DNA of 64,000 bases from Diploptera punctata (taxonomy: Eukaryota; Arthropoda; Insecta; Blattodea; Blaberidae), in NCBI GenBank assembly GCA_030220185.1, contig JASPKZ010004950.1, forward strand, positions 1,122,001-1,186,000. Reading direction: 5' to 3'. The notes under the pieces were generated by a model. That model did no database searches. It saw only the letters and a list, made by a program, of their open reading frames with translations, and was not told where the DNA came from. Made by a program: the position numbers and the translations under genes. Shown in pieces: positions 53,912-64,000 of the stretch (position 1 is its first letter; each line of letters opens with the position of its first letter).

Positions 53912-53915
<4 letters not shown>
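53183..53915 (-). mobile_element. LINE family 1 split by SINE-A
   Basis: 3' part 53183-53365 (KCLDMQKEQDYQKHHLTTSQ-like, frameshifted), 5' part 53775-53915 (TLAVPALLYESETWVMTKKL, EMNFLRRTKGCTRM). SINE-A 53370-53735 and an (AT)n tract separate them. Confidence 0.75.
53370..53735 (-). mobile_element. SINE-A, full length
   Basis: Reverse copy with a lengthened GATAAT/GATGAT stretch; hairpin CTGCCCGAAGGCAG; head CACAGCGGTGGAC. Flanked by AATATAT-type sequence. Confidence 0.9.

Positions 53916-53923
<8 letters not shown>

Positions 53924-53969
<46 letters not shown>
53924..53969. repeat. (TTA)n microsatellite
   Basis: About 15 units. Confidence 0.95.
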
Positions 53970-53971
<2 letters not shown>

Positions 53972-53991
53972 GATATTATTGTTGTTATCGT

Positions 53992-54240
53992 CCTGCCCTG
54001 TAGCCAAGCGGTTTGAGGAATCGTGTATTGGTGAAGAACTACAGGACTTGCGTTGGTTCGAAGTTCCCCTAGGGAACTTCAGCCAGTATGGGACCGGTGT
54101 ACACCCAGTATTCTGAGGAATTTGAGTAGCTACAATAAATAACTGCTCCAGATTGAGAAAACCATCTATAATGCATTGGGAAGCCGACAAGCTGACTAAT
54201 GTATGTTACCCCTGTACTGGCTGGATGCCTCCCCCTTTGA
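53992..54240 (+). mobile_element. SINE-B, 5' three quarters
   Basis: CCTGTAGCCAAGCGGTTTGA head, GGACTTGCGTTGGTTCGAA, GGGACCGGTGTACACCCAG; diverged. Confidence 0.8.
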
Positions 54241-54399
54241 TTAACATTTATAATCTACGGTTGAATTAATAATATCCAACATATATTTGCCCACTTAGTC
54301 CCTCAAGGTACACCCCCCGTATTAATATAAATTATGGTTTGTATTGAAACAATTAGAAATATAATTCGACCAGGAACTTTGGCGGTCCGGCTTGCAGTC

Positions 54400-54501
54400 C
54401 ATATAATTGCAAAATCGTCCACTTCAATAATGGTTACATGTGGATGTGAAGCCAGCAGTCGATTGTTAGGCTAAGGTACTTCTAGGCCTGTCGCACCTTG
54501 G

Positions 54502-54505
<4 letters not shown>
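54400..54505 (+). mobile_element. SINE-B 3' fragment
   Basis: ATGTGGATGTGAAGCCAGCA and TTCTAGGCCTGTCGCACCTT; a separate 3' piece or the displaced end of the copy at 53992. Confidence 0.65.

Positions 54506-54506
<1 letters not shown>

Positions 54507-54546
<40 letters not shown>
54507..54546. repeat. (TTA)n microsatellite
   Basis: About 13 units immediately 5' of a truncated LINE. Confidence 0.95.
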
Positions 54547-54548
<2 letters not shown>

Positions 54549-54962
54549 AAACCTATGTCGATGACAATGGATTTCTTGAGGAAAACAGCAAGGTTCAAAA
54601 TTGGAAAGAAAATAAGAAATAAACACATAAGAGAAAAAATGAATATTAAATATTCAAGTAGATTATATAATATAAAAGCAACTGAATTGGATTGGACATG
54701 TAGGACGAATGCAAGATGAAAAGTTACCAAGAAAAACATTGGAATGGTGTCCAGCTGGAAGAAGAAAGAAAGACTTCGAAACTCATGGATGCAAGAAATA
54801 CGAACTGGGATGAAAACAAGAGAAGTGGAGGACATCGAGTGGATGGATAGGGATGGTGGAGAAGGAAAATATAACTATTTCACAGAAATATGTATAAACA
54901 ATGAAATCTGTAGGCTTATATAAATAATAATAATATTAATTATTATTATTATTATTATTATT
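54547..54962 (+). mobile_element. RTE-like LINE family 3 between (TTA)n tracts
   Basis: NYIDFLRKTARFKIG-like, EMNIKYSSRLYNIK, HVGRMQDEKLPRKTLEWCPA, GRRKKDFETHGCKKYE; CACAGAAATATGTATAAACA, then (AAT)n/(TTA)n. Confidence 0.75.
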
Positions 54963-54999
54963 TTTGTTATTAACTGTCACTGGATTGATGATCGGGGCA

Positions 55000-55289
55000 A
55001 GAGGTACTATACCAGGATTCTTAGCCAAATTTTGAAATTCCTTAGATTTGGACAGGGTGTATGTTTCTAAAATTGCCATCGCTGCCATTAGAGGATCAAT
55101 TTCAATTCTAAGAAACCATATTTACAAAATTTCTACTTTATAGTATGTATACTTCAATTAGGTCTACAATTTGAATTTTTTTTACTGTATTTGCAAAACG
55201 TATTTGAGGAAAGTTGTGTATAATAAAATATTGAAAAAAAAATAGTAGTAGAATTTTTAGTAGTATTGTGACAAATATTCATGATTAGG
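55000..55289. other. Unassigned DNA
   Basis: No supported feature. Confidence 0.3.
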
Positions 55290-55500
55290 TACTAGTGGAC
55301 GACTGGTTACCATACTCGCCTCTGGTTCCAGGGTTCGCGGATTTAAACCGGAATGGGGTCGATGGAATTTTCAGGGTTCGTTCAGAAGGACACTAAAGCA
55401 TTTGGTTACGTCACGCAAAGAACCTACAGCTGAAAAAAAGAGGCCTCTGATTAAAATTTGTCGCACCTGTCACGCGCAGATGACCCAAATGATCTTACCT
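55290..55500 (+). mobile_element. SINE-E relative
   Basis: CCAGGGTTCGCGGATTTAAA B-box region, GGAATGGGGTCGATGGAATT, AAAGAGGCCTCTGATTAAAA; same layout as 32558-32845. Confidence 0.65.
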
Positions 55501-56040
55501 GATAAGAAGCATAATTAAATATAAGTACAATAAAATATTCAGAAATAAATGGGGGCATAAATGGGTCTTGTATGCATAACAAAGTTAGAAGAAAGAAAAT
55601 AAATGAATACAGAGAAAGTATTTAGCAGCTTGTCTAGAAACGCAAGTTGAGGAATTTCTGGTTGATGCAATTGTGCAGACTCAGGTCCCCGCTGTAACTC
55701 CAAGCCAGAACAATAACTTCTCTCCACACGTGTCACAATAATGAAGACCAGGTCATTTACCATGTAAGGAAGAAGAAAAAGAAGAAGAAACAAAGTATAA
55801 AATCCTAACAAGGTTCTTAGCTGCGGATGGGCGTGGTTTTCTCGCCAACTGGATTGGCAAGTTTAAGCAGTCGTTACTTATTTTGTGAAAAGTAGCATTT
55901 ATAAAAGAATAAAAACACTTTAATTTTATTTGAATTCAAATTTTTACATCTCCTCAATAGTACAGCAGTATTAACTTGCCGAACCTCTACATAGAGAAAA
56001 TTGGTTCATATATTTGAATAACTGTTTTGAACTCAATTGT
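55501..56040. other. Unassigned DNA
   Basis: No supported feature. Confidence 0.3.
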
Positions 56041-56580
56041 CATCATCATCATCATCACTCCAGTGATTAGGCAATTGCCCGTTCCGACTTCATAATGCAT
56101 CAGCCCAAGGTCTTCTAGGTCTTCCAACATCACGCCTTCCTCTTGCTTGATAATTTCTTGCTAACAATGGTCTCCTTACTCATTCCATCCATGTGATCAA
56201 TCCATTTCTGTCTGTAATTCGTAACTTTATCCAATAAAGGCTGTACTTTCAATTCTTCTCTTATATCCTCATTTCTTATTCTATCAAGTCTTGTACATCC
56301 TTTTACTTGTCTTAGGAACCGCATCTCTGCCGTCTGTATTCTGTCCTTCTGTCTTTTCACTGGAGCCCAAGTTTCACATCCGTACAATATTGTGGGAACC
56401 GCCATAACATTATTCATTTTTATCTTGGTTTCTTTTCTAATTTTATTTTTGAATGTTCTCTGTATTGTTCCACACACCGTCTGAAATTTATTTATTTTGG
56501 AGTCAATATCTCTTTCCACCTTGTAGCCAACATCACAACCCAAATATTTGAAACTAGACACCTGTTCTATACTCAAATGT
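56041..56580 (-). mobile_element. RTE-like LINE C-terminus, 148 open codons
   Basis: IEQVSSFKYLGCDVGYKVER, KIRKETKIKMNNVMAVPTIL, YGCETWAPVKRQKDRIQTAE, MRFLRQVKGCTRLDRIRNED, IREELKVQPLLDKVTNYRQK. The longest uninterrupted RT tail in the window; still only the C-terminal end. Confidence 0.85.
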
Positions 56581-56640
56581 AATTTTCAAATTGATACTCG
56601 GCGTGGGAAATATTATTTTTTATCTACTTTGGTTATTTTC

Positions 56641-57153
56641 AATCGTAATACAAATAGTCATAATTTATCTTGAAAGAATATAGAACATGAATCGTATTAA
56701 TTTTCGTTATTTAATAAATGAAATAATAATAAATAATTACATATTCATAAAACGCATATATATAATCATCCATAGTAATTCTGCCCGAAGGCAGGTCCTT
56801 CACTGCAATCATAGCATTTTCATGCTATGCTTGCAGCTTTACTAGGGAATTGTAGGTGTGGTAGCTTGCATTTGCTTTCCACACCGGTGAAGGATGATGA
56901 TGATGATGATGATGATGGCCATATGATTTCGGGGACCGTTTGGGCCTTAAAAGTTTTCCTGACATTTGTCTTACAGGTGATGAAAAACCCCGATAGAAAC
57001 CTCGCCCAGAAAAACAGCCCGCTCCGACCGGGGATCGAACCCGGGCCCGCTGCGTGAAAAGGCAGCACGCTACCTCGAGACCACAGCGGTGGACTATCGT
57101 AATACAAATAGTCAGAATTTATCTTGAAAGAATATAGAACGTGAATCACATTC
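56641..57153. repeat. Direct duplication of about 50 bp around a SINE-A
   Basis: ATCGTAATACAAATAGTCA..., AATTTATCTTGAAAGAATAT and GAATC occur at 56643-56693 and 57097-57147 with about two differences. Too long for a normal target duplication. Confidence 0.75.
56766..57094 (-). mobile_element. SINE-A, full length
   Basis: TCATCCATAGTAATTCTGCC, hairpin CTGCCCGAAGGCAG, (GAT)n, head CACAGCGGTGGAC. Confidence 0.9.
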
Positions 57154-57157
57154 ATTG

Positions 57158-57497
57158 TCCCACGCCATAGCCGAGTGGTTAAGGTAGGAAGCCTTGGCGC
57201 AGAGCTTACGGGACTTGCGCTGATTCGAGTCTCCATGAGGGAAGAAATTGTCTCATGGTATTTCGGCCAGTATGGGACCGGTGCCCACCCAGCATCGTGA
57301 GGAATTTGGGTAGCTACAATAAGTAGCGGCTCAAGGTTGAGAAAACCAACTATAACGGCTGGGGGACCCGACATGCTGACCACATGTCACCCCTACACTG
57401 GCTGATGATCATATATCTCTGTGATTGACAGATGTGGATGTGAGACCAGCAGCCGGCTGGTAGGCTAAGGACCTTCTAGGCCTGTCGCTCCGAGAGT
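57158..57497 (+). mobile_element. SINE-B, full length
   Basis: GTCCCACGCCATAGCCGAGT head to CTTCTAGGCCTGTCGCTCCG end. Confidence 0.9.
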
Positions 57498-57852
57498 TTT
57501 ATGTATTCGCCAAAGAGGGACTACAGACAGTAAATGGGAAAGAGTGTACCAGTTTAACTTGAACTACATCATATTTTTGGGAAAGTAGATTTAAAAACTA
57601 ATAGGAAGAATAGGATTTTTACATCCTAAAAGTCCATATATTCTTGCCGGGTTTGAACCTGAAAATCTCGAAAGCAGAGTCGAGTAGTATTACAGTTCAG
57701 TCAGCCATTTTAATTTTCGTTAGCAATCAGGACGGTCGAAATTGGATCTTTTTTTTTTTAAATAAACTGTATTTATTTTTTCATCTAATTTATTTGTAAC
57801 AAATTGAAGACAAAATGTTGATTATATCAATAAACAATGCAACATTTTGTGA

Positions 57853-58185
57853 ACCGCGGTGTCATAATGATTGTGTTCCTTGTCTCTAGTCACGAGGGTC
57901 GCGGGTTCAAACCCGACCGGGGTAGATCATTTTTTTTTTAGGATGGAAACATCCAAGGAACAAACCCTCCTGGGGGGACTTCAAGCCGTGGGTCCAGTAT
58001 CAGACTTTTAAAAGAAGCTCAACGCTCAAAAAAGAATCCTCTGAGCAAAATGTTCCTACCTTCATCCTCCACTTAATATCTTAGTTGGGAATTAGATGTC
58101 TCATTGAGTATGTATTCAAACCACACACCATTCTTGACATATGTAGAGAAATAAGCGTAACTAAATCCGCCTTGTTAAGAAATTT
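57853..58185 (+). mobile_element. SINE-E, longest copy
   Basis: GTCGCGGGTTCAAACCCGAC (B-box), GATGGAAACATCCAAGGAAC, CTTCAAGCCGTGGGTCC, TTAGATGTCTCATTGAGTAT. Confidence 0.8.
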
Positions 58186-59790
58186 CCTCCCAGTGTGACG
58201 AACGGGAATCAATCAATCAATGTAACATTTTACATCTAATAGCTTAAGAAGATATACGTTATAAAGGAAATTCCAATGAATTTGGGAAGGAAGAAATAAC
58301 ATATATATGGAGGAAGAAATAACATATATATGCGGCAACAGTAATGATATAAAATATATTACGATGCGAGGTTGGGAAGTGGTTTTTATAGAAGCGAGGA
58401 AATGTTTAAAAACCGAGCGAGATTATGTAAAACACTTCACAAACGTGCGTTGTACATTATTTTTTGCGCGATGGTGTTTTCAAAATAATAAATAATAGTA
58501 AAATAATAACATACTTATTGGAAAAAATTGCGTTCATTATAAACAACTGACTAACGTTAACAGTGTGGGCATTGTTTATTAGTTGAGACTACACCAGGCC
58601 TTGACACCAATCAGTCATAAAATGGCGGCAAGAATGTATTTATTGTTTTATATTGTTTAAAACATCTTAACGTAAGTTCATTTAAATCTCTCACAGTGTT
58701 GATTTATTTCCGTATAATGTATATTAACACTACCTTTTTGATGATATTTTTGTATATGCATTGTACGTAGTATAGCCTACAATAAGGGCAGTGGTTTTAC
58801 TTCCCGCACAAGTTTTGTAATATGTAATATTACATTATATTTACAGTTAATTTTATATACACCATTTTAACAAAGTTGAGGACGACGTCACCTGCCAACA
58901 GGTACATTTTAATTTTTAACTTTTATCTTATGACATTATAGTTATTTAGGTTGGCAACCTCGAAATGTAGGAAGTTGAATTTTCAATCATGGTCGCCATT
59001 GCTAAGTACGGCAAAACGCACTATCGCGCAAAAATAATATTAGGAAAATGATTAAAATTGTTTGGGGATAAACAGCTGTGATTGATCATAATTTACGACA
59101 TTCGTATACCGCAGTAGTCACTGATCTCTGAGTTAAATACTCATTAAAATTTAATAATATCGAATATGATCTTTAAAGTATTTGTTACTTGAACTACTGG
59201 GAATAAGTGAAGACATAATTGAAATTGAAGAATTTGCGCGATGCATCTGGCAACACAGCGAGAAATTAACTTTTGCTTTTTATTGTGCGCAAGTCACGGC
59301 TCATGAATTCGGTGCACCTTCTCGTTACGGTCACGTGATTTTCACAAGTTCTGCTCTGCTCAAGTTTTTGTCCAAAAAATCAAACCCTTACGCAATACGC
59401 CATCTTTTCTTCCTTTAAAAAAGTTTTTGGACTAAGAGATTATATTCCCCCCCCCCAGAAAACCAAATTTGCGCGTACACATTTTTTCTTTTAATTACTC
59501 TATTTAACAGAAGATTTAAATGATCCTTCCAAGTTATTTGAACCGGTGAAAATCGAAGCGATTAGCACTGTATCCAATGTTAACAAATTCTGTTTATTTC
59601 TATGACGGTTGTGTTCTAAAGGTAAATTAGTTTCCTCTCGCTCAGAGGCCCCGAATTCGATTCGTAGTCTGTTGAATTTCCTAGTTCAGAGTTTTCCTCT
59701 GTTGTAAGTTAATCGTTAGGAAACTACTCGCATATCCTTGAAAGCAACCGATCTTATAATTATCATAAATCATTTTCAAACGAAAATAGT
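58186..59790. other. Mostly unassigned; short repeats only
   Basis: Holds a 23-bp tandem duplication (58287-58332), a copy of the GTTGAGGACGA repeat (58872-58910), an inverted TTTTTTGCGCGAT.GTG pair (58453/59045), a possible tRNA-like GAATTCGATTCG (about 59652-59663), and a 78-codon ORF without motifs. Confidence 0.35.
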
Positions 59791-60045
59791 ACAGACCATA
59801 AAATGAATTCTGAGATTCTCAGATAATTACAAACAGAATCAGTCATGGAATATGTACAAAAATACAGAAACAACTGGAAATCTCACGTAAGAAGAATGAG
59901 CAGAACAAGAATACTACGCCAAATCTTAAATTACCAGCCACCAGGCAAGAGATCTATGGGCAGAACCTTCAAACGTTGGATTGAGACCGTAATAGACCAC
60001 TAGGTCTATCACATGAAAAGAAGAAGAAGAAGAAGACGAAAATAG
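59790..60045 (+). mobile_element. RTE-like LINE 3' fragment
   Basis: TESVMEYVQKYRNNWKSHVR, RMSRTRILRQILNYQPPGKR, SMGRTFKRWIETVIDH stop; GAAGAAGAAGAAG tail. Confidence 0.8.
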
Positions 60046-60317
60046 TAAATTTAGCAGTACCTCATTCAGAGCAATAAAACCAGTTCACTATACTTGTGTC
60101 AAAATCCAAGAGATAGTTTGTCAAGTGAGAGTTTCAATATTTAATCCAGAGATACAATAGGGCGATTCCGTCGAATTTAGGAATCCAGGTGCTGTGATAT
60201 TCAGTGAAATACGAATTTATTGCTCCTCTAGTTGAATTAAAATATGCTTTCATCTCACCAAATAAAATAGGCTGTTTTTTTAAATAAAGATTATTTTAAT
60301 TTTATTTTTTATCAAAC

Positions 60318-60590
60318 TTTTATTTTCCTACTTATAACTTGCGGATGTAAAACTTGGACTCTTACTTTAAGGGAGGAGAAAAATTACGAGTATTTGGGAT
60401 ATTTAGTAAAAACAATTGGATCAAAGAGAGAGAAACAGACAGATGAATGGAGAAGACTATTCAACAGTGAGCTACATGCTATTTATGGGAAGTCAGATGT
60501 AGCAAGAACAGTTAGGCCTAAGTCTCGTAGATTGCGATGGGCAGGGCACATGTCACGAATGGAGAATTAAAAAGGGGCATAGAATATATA
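60318..60590 (+). mobile_element. LINE family 2 fragment, 3'-truncated
   Basis: LTCGCKTWTLTLREEKNYE, RVFGIFSKNNWIKERE-like, EWRRLFNSELHAIYGKSDVA, RTVRPKSRRLRWAGHMSRME. It stops before the LLVGKPEGKRP block; loss of the 3' end is unusual for LINE insertion and implies later deletion. Confidence 0.8.
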
Positions 60591-61899
60591 ATTACAACAA
60601 AAATAATTATGAACTTAGAACCTCCAGACGCCAAACGTGTACAAGTGACAAAATTATTATTTTGAGAAAATCAAATTAAAAAACTAAGTTGTGCTATAAG
60701 CTTCTTTTTTAGATTCTTGGTTCACACTTTTTTTTTAAATAATGCATTTCATTATACCCATTGGCATCTGCGGGTAAATATAATGTTAGTTAAATGTAAT
60801 CATTACTTCTTGTTTTCGAAATTTATACTTTAACAATATTGATTTATTGAAAATCATCGGAGAACATTTTTTAACAGCTCACCTCTTAAATTTCGTGTTT
60901 TTCACGAAACCGCGGTTTCAAACGTAATCAAGTCCATCTTCAGCCATAACTCATAAATGGAACATTATTTATTTTCGATGTAAAAACAAGACGTGTAATA
61001 TAGATGTAATATTGCTAGATCCCACACAAACATTATAGAGAAACGTTTTTGTAAGGTACATTATAAAAAAATTCAGATCATTGGATATAAAGACTTAATT
61101 AAATTAATTTTATCACTATACTATATTTCAATCTTAACTTTTAGAACCTAAAAATCCGCTTCCTAATTATGTATACCCCAGTCTTAGCTATATGTTATAT
61201 CTGAACCAAGATACGAGTAGTTAAAGTTTGCTATCTGTTCTATTATTTTATTATTGATTACTATTTTTGCTCTGATGGCAGTTTGCCCTGAAAAGCCATA
61301 ACTTTAGTTTTTGAAGTTGAGCCTTTAAGATTATTATCAATATATTTATTAAATATCGTTCAGTAAACAATGGACGAAAGATTATACGCATTACCTTTCT
61401 TTCAGTGACCCGAAGAAAAGTAATTAATGCATATAGGATTTCCCCCAGTTTGGTGTTGATGTCAGGGACCTGTAAGAAAAATATGGAACGTGTTCATAAG
61501 TTACATAAGCATAGGTTCATACGTGTTTTTTGGAATGGGGGTCATTATACTTGTCACTGTGATTCACCTTGACTCCGCTCGAATGCGCAGAAACCATGCG
61601 CGCCAACAGGTGCGTAACGTAATCTGCATTCATGTTCCCCAGTCTATGGTGCGTGTATCAATCTCGGTTCGTCAGTCAAGCCATTCATAGTGGAGTGGAT
61701 AGGACAACTTTGTGATACCTGTAATTCGATTATGTAACTGATATACTCAGCTAGATAGTAGGTCATTTAAAATTTACGCTAACTCGGATTTTTATACGGT
61801 GGTTCATGCGAAATGTTTAATCTCACCACTTTTTTGTTGTTATGTTTAGTTTAACATATTCCAGTCCTGAACAGATTTATTTTTTTAAAGAATAATTAA
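60591..61899. other. Mostly unassigned DNA
   Basis: Apart from the hammerhead-like motif at 60902-60949, nothing is supported. A GC-richer patch lies at 61550-61690. Confidence 0.3.
60902..60949 (-). ncRNA. Hammerhead-ribozyme-like motif
   Basis: Minus strand: stem I TTATGG/TCGTGA (six pairs, three of them GU), core CTGAAGA, extra U, stem II GGAC-loop-GTTT, GAAA, self-complementary stem III ACCGCGGT, U at the cleavage position. Same plan as 46027-46067 with different stem sequences. Confidence 0.4.
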
Positions 61900-61972
61900 C
61901 GCTTGAATCGGGAATCGAACCCTGGACCTCTGGCTCTATACGTCAGCGTGCAATCCATTACACCATTCAAGA
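61900..61972 (-). tRNA. tRNA-like sequence
   Basis: Acceptor TCTTGAA/TTCAAGC (mismatch at 1-72), D arm GTG...CAC, anticodon arm CTGAC-GTATAGA-GCCAG (one mismatch), B-box GGTTCGATTCC. T stem imperfect. Most likely a tRNA pseudogene or SINE head. Confidence 0.35.
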
Positions 61973-62097
61973 CCCAATATAACCGCTAAATTTTCTTTCC
62001 ACTTATATACAACTCTCTTCGATAGCTCTCGCTAACTCGGTTCAAGCGTTCATTTTTCTTTTCAAAAAATAAATCACGCCACTTTGTTCAACTAACT

Positions 62098-62475
62098 AAC
62101 TTAGTGGCACTATTGAACCCGTAGGTTCATGGCCGCGCGGACACAAGCTCTCCACACGTGCTTATCCTGAGCTAATGTTTTCCAATCATACCCTGTATAA
62201 TGCAACTCTATCAAATTATAGTTAATGATATTTTCCCACCTCATTCTTGATCTACTACTGGGCGTTTTCCATCTGATTTCTCTACAAGAAGCTTCCATGC
62301 CCTTCTTTCATTCCCTATTCGTGTCACATGCCCTGCCCATCGCAGTCTAAGAGACGTAAGTTTTCTTATAATATCTGGCTCACATAAAGATCATGTAGCT
62401 CAGATTATGTAGTCTTCTCCATACGCCTGTCTGTTCATCTCTCTTTGGTTCAAAGGCATTGTTTAAGGACTTTTA
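62098..62475 (-). mobile_element. LINE family 2 3' end
   Basis: EASCREIRWKTPSSRSRMRW, NIINYNLIELHYTGYDWKTL, VRAAMNLRVQ stop. Confidence 0.85.
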
Positions 62476-62616
62476 TTTCTTTTGTTAGTTCTGGTTATAA
62501 AATAAAACAGTATTTATATCGAACTGGTTTGTTCAGACTCTAAGCGTTTAAGACCAACAATCGCCTGACTTAGGTTTTCATTAATTTCTTCAAACCACAG
62601 GGAATTTAAATTAAAA

Positions 62617-62630
62617 TTGTGTGTGTGTGC

Positions 62631-62662
<32 letters not shown>

Positions 62663-62710
62663 ATTTATGCATGCATGCATGCATGTGTGTATGTATGTAT
62701 GTATATTTGT
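62617..62710. repeat. (GT)n / (GCAT)n tract
   Basis: About 22 GT units, then GCATGCATGCATGCATG and GTATGTATGTATGTA; alternating purine-pyrimidine throughout. Confidence 0.95.
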
Positions 62711-62805
62711 ACGTACATGCGTATTTCAATGCCACTCACTGCACTTTTTGTGCTTCGGGCTCCACGCTAAGCGAATATATGACATTAATGTGTTATATTT
62801 TCACA

Positions 62806-63041
62806 AACCGAAAGGTCGAGGGTTCAAGTCCCAATAGGGTTGGGATTTTTAAACTTATGGCACCAAAGACTTGGGTCGACATAGCCTCTTATTTAAATAA
62901 ATGGGTATAAAGATTGTCCATCACCCAGGACTGACAACCCGGCTGAAATTTCTTGCTGATTATCTAGAAATGTATAAACCTTCACCTCTTACTACTCCAA
63001 ATTCCTCCTAAGGCCTACAATGAAATTACTATTTTACTTTT
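62806..63041 (+). mobile_element. SINE-C, head-truncated and diverged
   Basis: AAAGGTCGAGGGTTCAAGTC, GGGATTTTTAAACTTATGG, CTGACAACCCGGCTGA, CTCCTAAGGCCTACAATGA. Confidence 0.8.
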
Positions 63042-63051
63042 TAAAATATGG

Positions 63052-63215
63052 TTAATGTAAGATGATCGCATTCCCAAAATTATACTTAAATACAAACCAA
63101 AAGGACGCAGGAATGTTGGTAGACCGAAGAAGAGATGGATCCAACTTTTGAATGAGAATCTATGAGACCGGAACAAGCCACATGGGCTTAATCCGTGATT
63201 GTCGATGATGATGAT
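63052..63215 (+). mobile_element. RTE-like LINE terminal fragment
   Basis: RIPKIILKYKPKGRRNVGRP, KKRWIQLLNENL stop; CATGGGCTTAATCCGTGATT, then (GAT)n. Confidence 0.75.
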
Positions 63216-63229
63216 GATGATGATGATGA

Positions 63230-63580
63230 TGAAGATGATGAAATATGGTTCAGAAACTTGGACCATAACACGAAATGATGTTAACAAATTGCAGGCAACA
63301 GAAATGAGGTTCCCGAGATCAGTTAAGGGTTGCACTAAGTTAGATAGATTTAAAAATGAGGGTATAAGAAAATAATTAAATGTAATATCATTAGAGGAAA
63401 GGATTTATCATTTTAGAGTCAATGGATTGAACACCTAGAAAGAATCAGTATTCCTAGAAGAATTGTTGATTATGAACCTGAAGCAAGGAGAGATTTGGGA
63501 AGACCACGGAAACGTTGGTTGGAGAATATGTGAAGCCGGAACAGGAATAAGAACCTAATCCCCGATTGAAGAAGAAGACT
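63230..63580 (+). mobile_element. RTE-like LINE, family 1 relative
   Basis: MKYGSETWTITRNDVNKLQA, TEMRFPRSVKGCTKLDRF, NEGIRK stop, then ISIPRRIVDYEPEARRDLGR and PRKRWLENM stop, GAAGAAGAAG. Joined to the preceding fragment through (GAT)n. Confidence 0.75.
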
Positions 63581-63837
63581 CTTTAAAATTAAATGGCAAT
63601 TTGAGATTCGATTACGGAGTGAATGTCAGTGAATAATTCAGTTGTTTTGAGAATACGATAATCGAATGGAAATCCTACCAACATGAGCGAAAAAAATAAC
63701 AAGAATCTCACTAGAACTATTCACTAGATTTAGTTAATCACAACTAAATTGGCAATACTGAACTAAAAGAGTGCGATTCTGCTCTGACACACCACGACTC
63801 AGTGGCGTGTATTGGAATTTCTACATCATCGCCATCC

Positions 63838-63892
63838 GGAATCAAACACCGGACGTTTACCCACTGAACTAACCAATCTGTGGAAAATCTTT
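63838..63892 (-). repeat. tRNA-like head remnant
   Basis: Minus strand TTAGTTCAGTGG (A-box) and GGTGTTTGATTCCGG (B-box-like), 30 bases apart; no body recognised. Confidence 0.35.
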
Positions 63893-64000
63893 TAATGTCC
63901 GGCCTTGCCAATTAACACAATGAACTTGTAAACTAAAAACATGAATCGATTTCACACAGAGTAGACAATTCCTGAGCGATTTTAAAACGCGATTTCTCTC

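Noticed and set aside
59182..59418. 78-codon plus-strand ORF
   Set aside because: Opens without upstream signals and no recognised motif.
60895..60925. Rho-independent style hairpin GAAACCGCGGTTTC as a terminator
   Set aside because: Bacterial terminators do not apply; the palindrome is better explained as stem III of the hammerhead-like fold.
61490..61690. 66-codon ORF with hydrophobic start
   Set aside because: The apparent signal-like segment has no support; surrounding DNA is unassigned.

Overview
The window looks like intergenic or intronic DNA from a large, AT-rich, repeat-loaded insect genome. The repeat set (tRNA-headed SINEs, 5'-truncated RTE-like LINE tails, long (TTA)n and (AT)n tracts) reminds me of cockroaches such as Periplaneta, but the species is an inference from recalled style, not a database match. 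There is no operon structure, no rRNA and no intact transposon protein.

Gene content is minimal. One plausible host coding exon lies at 12593-12878 (+). It is GC-rich, acidic/serine-rich, ends at a usable splice donor, and looks like the N-terminal domain of a transcription factor, possibly a nuclear receptor. A CpG-rich block with a perfect CRE and an insect-type initiator lies about 3.8 kb upstream (8780-9000). A zero-length-exon motif (3' splice site abutting 5' splice site) lies 11 kb downstream at 23944/23945. Together these suggest that much of the window is the 5' part and first long intron of one plus-strand gene.

Most of the rest is mobile DNA. About 40 LINE fragments are the extreme C-terminal tail of RTE-like reverse transcriptases; a second, CR1/Jockey-like group shares a 3' hairpin. 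I name six tRNA-headed SINE families A-F. Several insertions are nested with readable target-site duplications: SINE-A in LINE (4289-4637), LINE in LINE (47927-48511), SINE-C in LINE with an empty-site control (28325-28628) and SINE-A in a MITE (26720-27037). DNA transposons include a pogo/Tigger-like element (31094-32100), a piggyBac-like MITE (8018-8231), a mariner-like MITE (34862-35093), several foldback elements, and three copies of a CACTGG-ended family carrying the end of an uncharacterised, conserved ORF.

The most interesting signals are: (1) SINE-A and one LINE family share a 3' tail with a compensatory base-pair change in a hairpin, implying a SINE-LINE partnership; (2) a 24-copy, apparently perfect 42-bp minisatellite that expanded inside a SINE-C copy; (3) a chimeric SINE with a 15-bp target duplication around the whole chimera; (4) hammerhead-ribozyme-like cores in a dispersed repeat family; (5) a perfect 113-bp inverted repeat carrying two tRNA-like sequences.
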